Assembly (NCBI GenBank): GCA_900768425.1
Contig: CAAGCR010000025.1
Location: 1 to 5,954, forward strand
DNA length: 5,954 bases
Origin: Clostridia bacterium
GTDB lineage: Bacteria > Bacillota > Clostridia > Christensenellales > UBA1242
Direction: 5' to 3'
In this document: piece by piece, positions 5,621 through 5,954 of the stretch
How the letters are laid out: each line of letters begins with the position of its first letter
How positions within the stretch are numbered: position 1 is the first letter of the stretch
Notes under the pieces: generated by a model
What the model was told of the DNA's origin: nothing
What the model saw: only the letters and a program-made list of their open reading frames with translations
Database searches by the model: none
Program-made: the position numbers and the translations under genes

Positions 5621-5647
5621 TTGACAACGCGGGGGGGGAGTTATAAT
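5621..5647 (+). promoter_or_regulatory. Consensus promoter with G8 tract in a 15-bp spacer
   Basis: Perfect TTGACA (5621-5626) and perfect TATAAT (5642-5647) are separated by 15 bp: ACGC, eight G (5631-5638), then AGT. The optimum spacing is 17 bp, so this copy should be weak. Gain of one or two G would give 16 or 17 bp. A run of eight G is exceptional in such AT-rich DNA. Start of transcription would be near 5654, giving a leader of about 171 nt to the gene at 5825. The phase-variation role is inferred. Confidence 0.6.
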
Positions 5648-5745
5648 AAGAAAAAAAGAAAAAATTAATATATTTTTTCTGAAAACTGCTCAAAATACAT
5701 AAAAGAGTAGTAAACAAAATTTATTATCAATATTTGTTAAAAAAT

Positions 5746-5774
5746 TTGCAATATATCATTAATGGTGATATTAT
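5746..5774 (+). promoter_or_regulatory. Proximal extended -10 promoter of the exported-protein gene
   Basis: TTGCAA (5746-5751) is followed after 17 bp by TATTAT (5769-5774), with TG at 5766-5767 making an extended -10 (TGaTATTAT). Transcription would start near 5781, about 44 nt before the start codon. The gene may thus have two promoters, this one and the G-tract promoter further upstream. Confidence 0.5.
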
Positions 5775-5808
5775 ATATAAGTAAATACAGCAAATATGAT
5801 AAAACAAC

Positions 5809-5815
5809 AAAGGAG
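5809..5815 (+). promoter_or_regulatory. Ribosome binding site of the exported-protein gene
   Basis: AAAGGAG ends 9 nt before the ATG at 5825. The frame is open upstream to another ATG at 5762, but that one has no SD and would lie upstream of the start of transcription from the proximal promoter. The 5825 start is therefore preferred. Confidence 0.75.
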
Positions 5816-5824
5816 TGTAGAGTT

Positions 5825-5954
5825 ATGAAAAAACGCAAACTAAATTTGTTAATAGATATAGCCATAGTATGTCTATGTGTATGTGCCATAGCCATAGGTG
5901 TATATTCAGCAAAAACCGTAAGTCTTAATGTAAATAGTCCAATAGGCTTTTCAG
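5825..5954 (+). CDS. Exported or membrane-anchored protein, 5' end only
   Basis: Only the first 43 residues are present; the window ends inside the gene. The N terminus is MKKRKLN, a basic segment, followed by a hydrophobic stretch at about residues 8-28 (including IAIVCLCVCAIAIGVY) and then SAKTVSLNVNSPIGFS. This is a signal peptide or N-terminal anchor with an outside C-terminal part. The small-residue, beta-prone sequence after the hydrophobic segment is reminiscent of TasA/camelysin-like or other small surface proteins with an N-terminal anchor, but too little is visible to name a family. A good SD precedes the start. Two possible promoters lie upstream, one with a G8 tract, which would suit a variably expressed surface protein. 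Confidence 0.7.
   Translation, partial: MKKRKLNLLIDIAIVCLCVCAIAIGVYSAKTVSLNVNSPIGFS

Noticed and set aside
5487..5717. Minus-strand frame of 76 codons across the terL terminator and G8 tract
   Set aside because: It starts with TTG without an SD, runs through a strong hairpin terminator and the promoter elements, and its Phe/Lys/Leu content is what AT-rich non-coding DNA gives.
5762..5824. In-frame upstream ATG extending the exported protein by 21 codons
   Set aside because: It has no SD, it lies inside the proximal promoter, and the extension would place polar residues before a good signal-peptide start.

Overview
The window is strongly AT-rich DNA with A/T-ending codons, standard-code Trp (TGG) and clear AAAGGAG-type Shine-Dalgarno (SD) sites. 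This fits a low-GC Bacillota, most likely an uncultured Clostridia-like lineage. The lineage is inferred from composition and gene style, not from a phylogenetic test.

Layout. (1) 1-2189: a groES-groEL operon with its own extended -10 promoter, an 8-bp gene overlap and a strong intrinsic terminator. No CIRCE element is visible upstream. (2) 2190-2536: a gene-free regulatory interval. It holds a 16-bp AT-only inverted repeat, a good sigma-70 type promoter, and a leader with three perfect inverted repeats of nearly equal size (31, 33 and 31 nt) ending at a GGGGAGG ribosome site. (3) 2537-3100: a 187-residue protein with a sigma-region-4-like helix-turn-helix, resembling the ArpU/late-regulator type of phage protein. 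(4) 3097-3948, minus strand: a secreted, membrane-anchored protein with one or two SH3-like domains. It converges on the HTH gene with overlapping stops and starts at a GTG with no SD. (5) 4031-5461: a full-length phage terminase large subunit with all ATPase and nuclease motifs intact, but no small subunit, portal or capsid gene beside it. It ends in a long hairpin terminator. (6) 5521-5954: a gene-free interval, then the first 43 codons of an exported or membrane-anchored protein cut by the window end.

The groESL operon is ordinary core-genome content. The HTH gene and terL look like phage-derived genes held among host genes; both share the base composition of their neighbours, so they may be long-resident. 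Two regulatory structures stand out. One is a near-perfect promoter (TTGACA and TATAAT) whose 15-bp spacer contains a run of eight G in otherwise AT-rich DNA; it has the architecture of a phase-variable promoter and lies upstream of the exported-protein gene. The other is the three-hairpin leader before the HTH gene, a candidate structured RNA or multi-operator control region.
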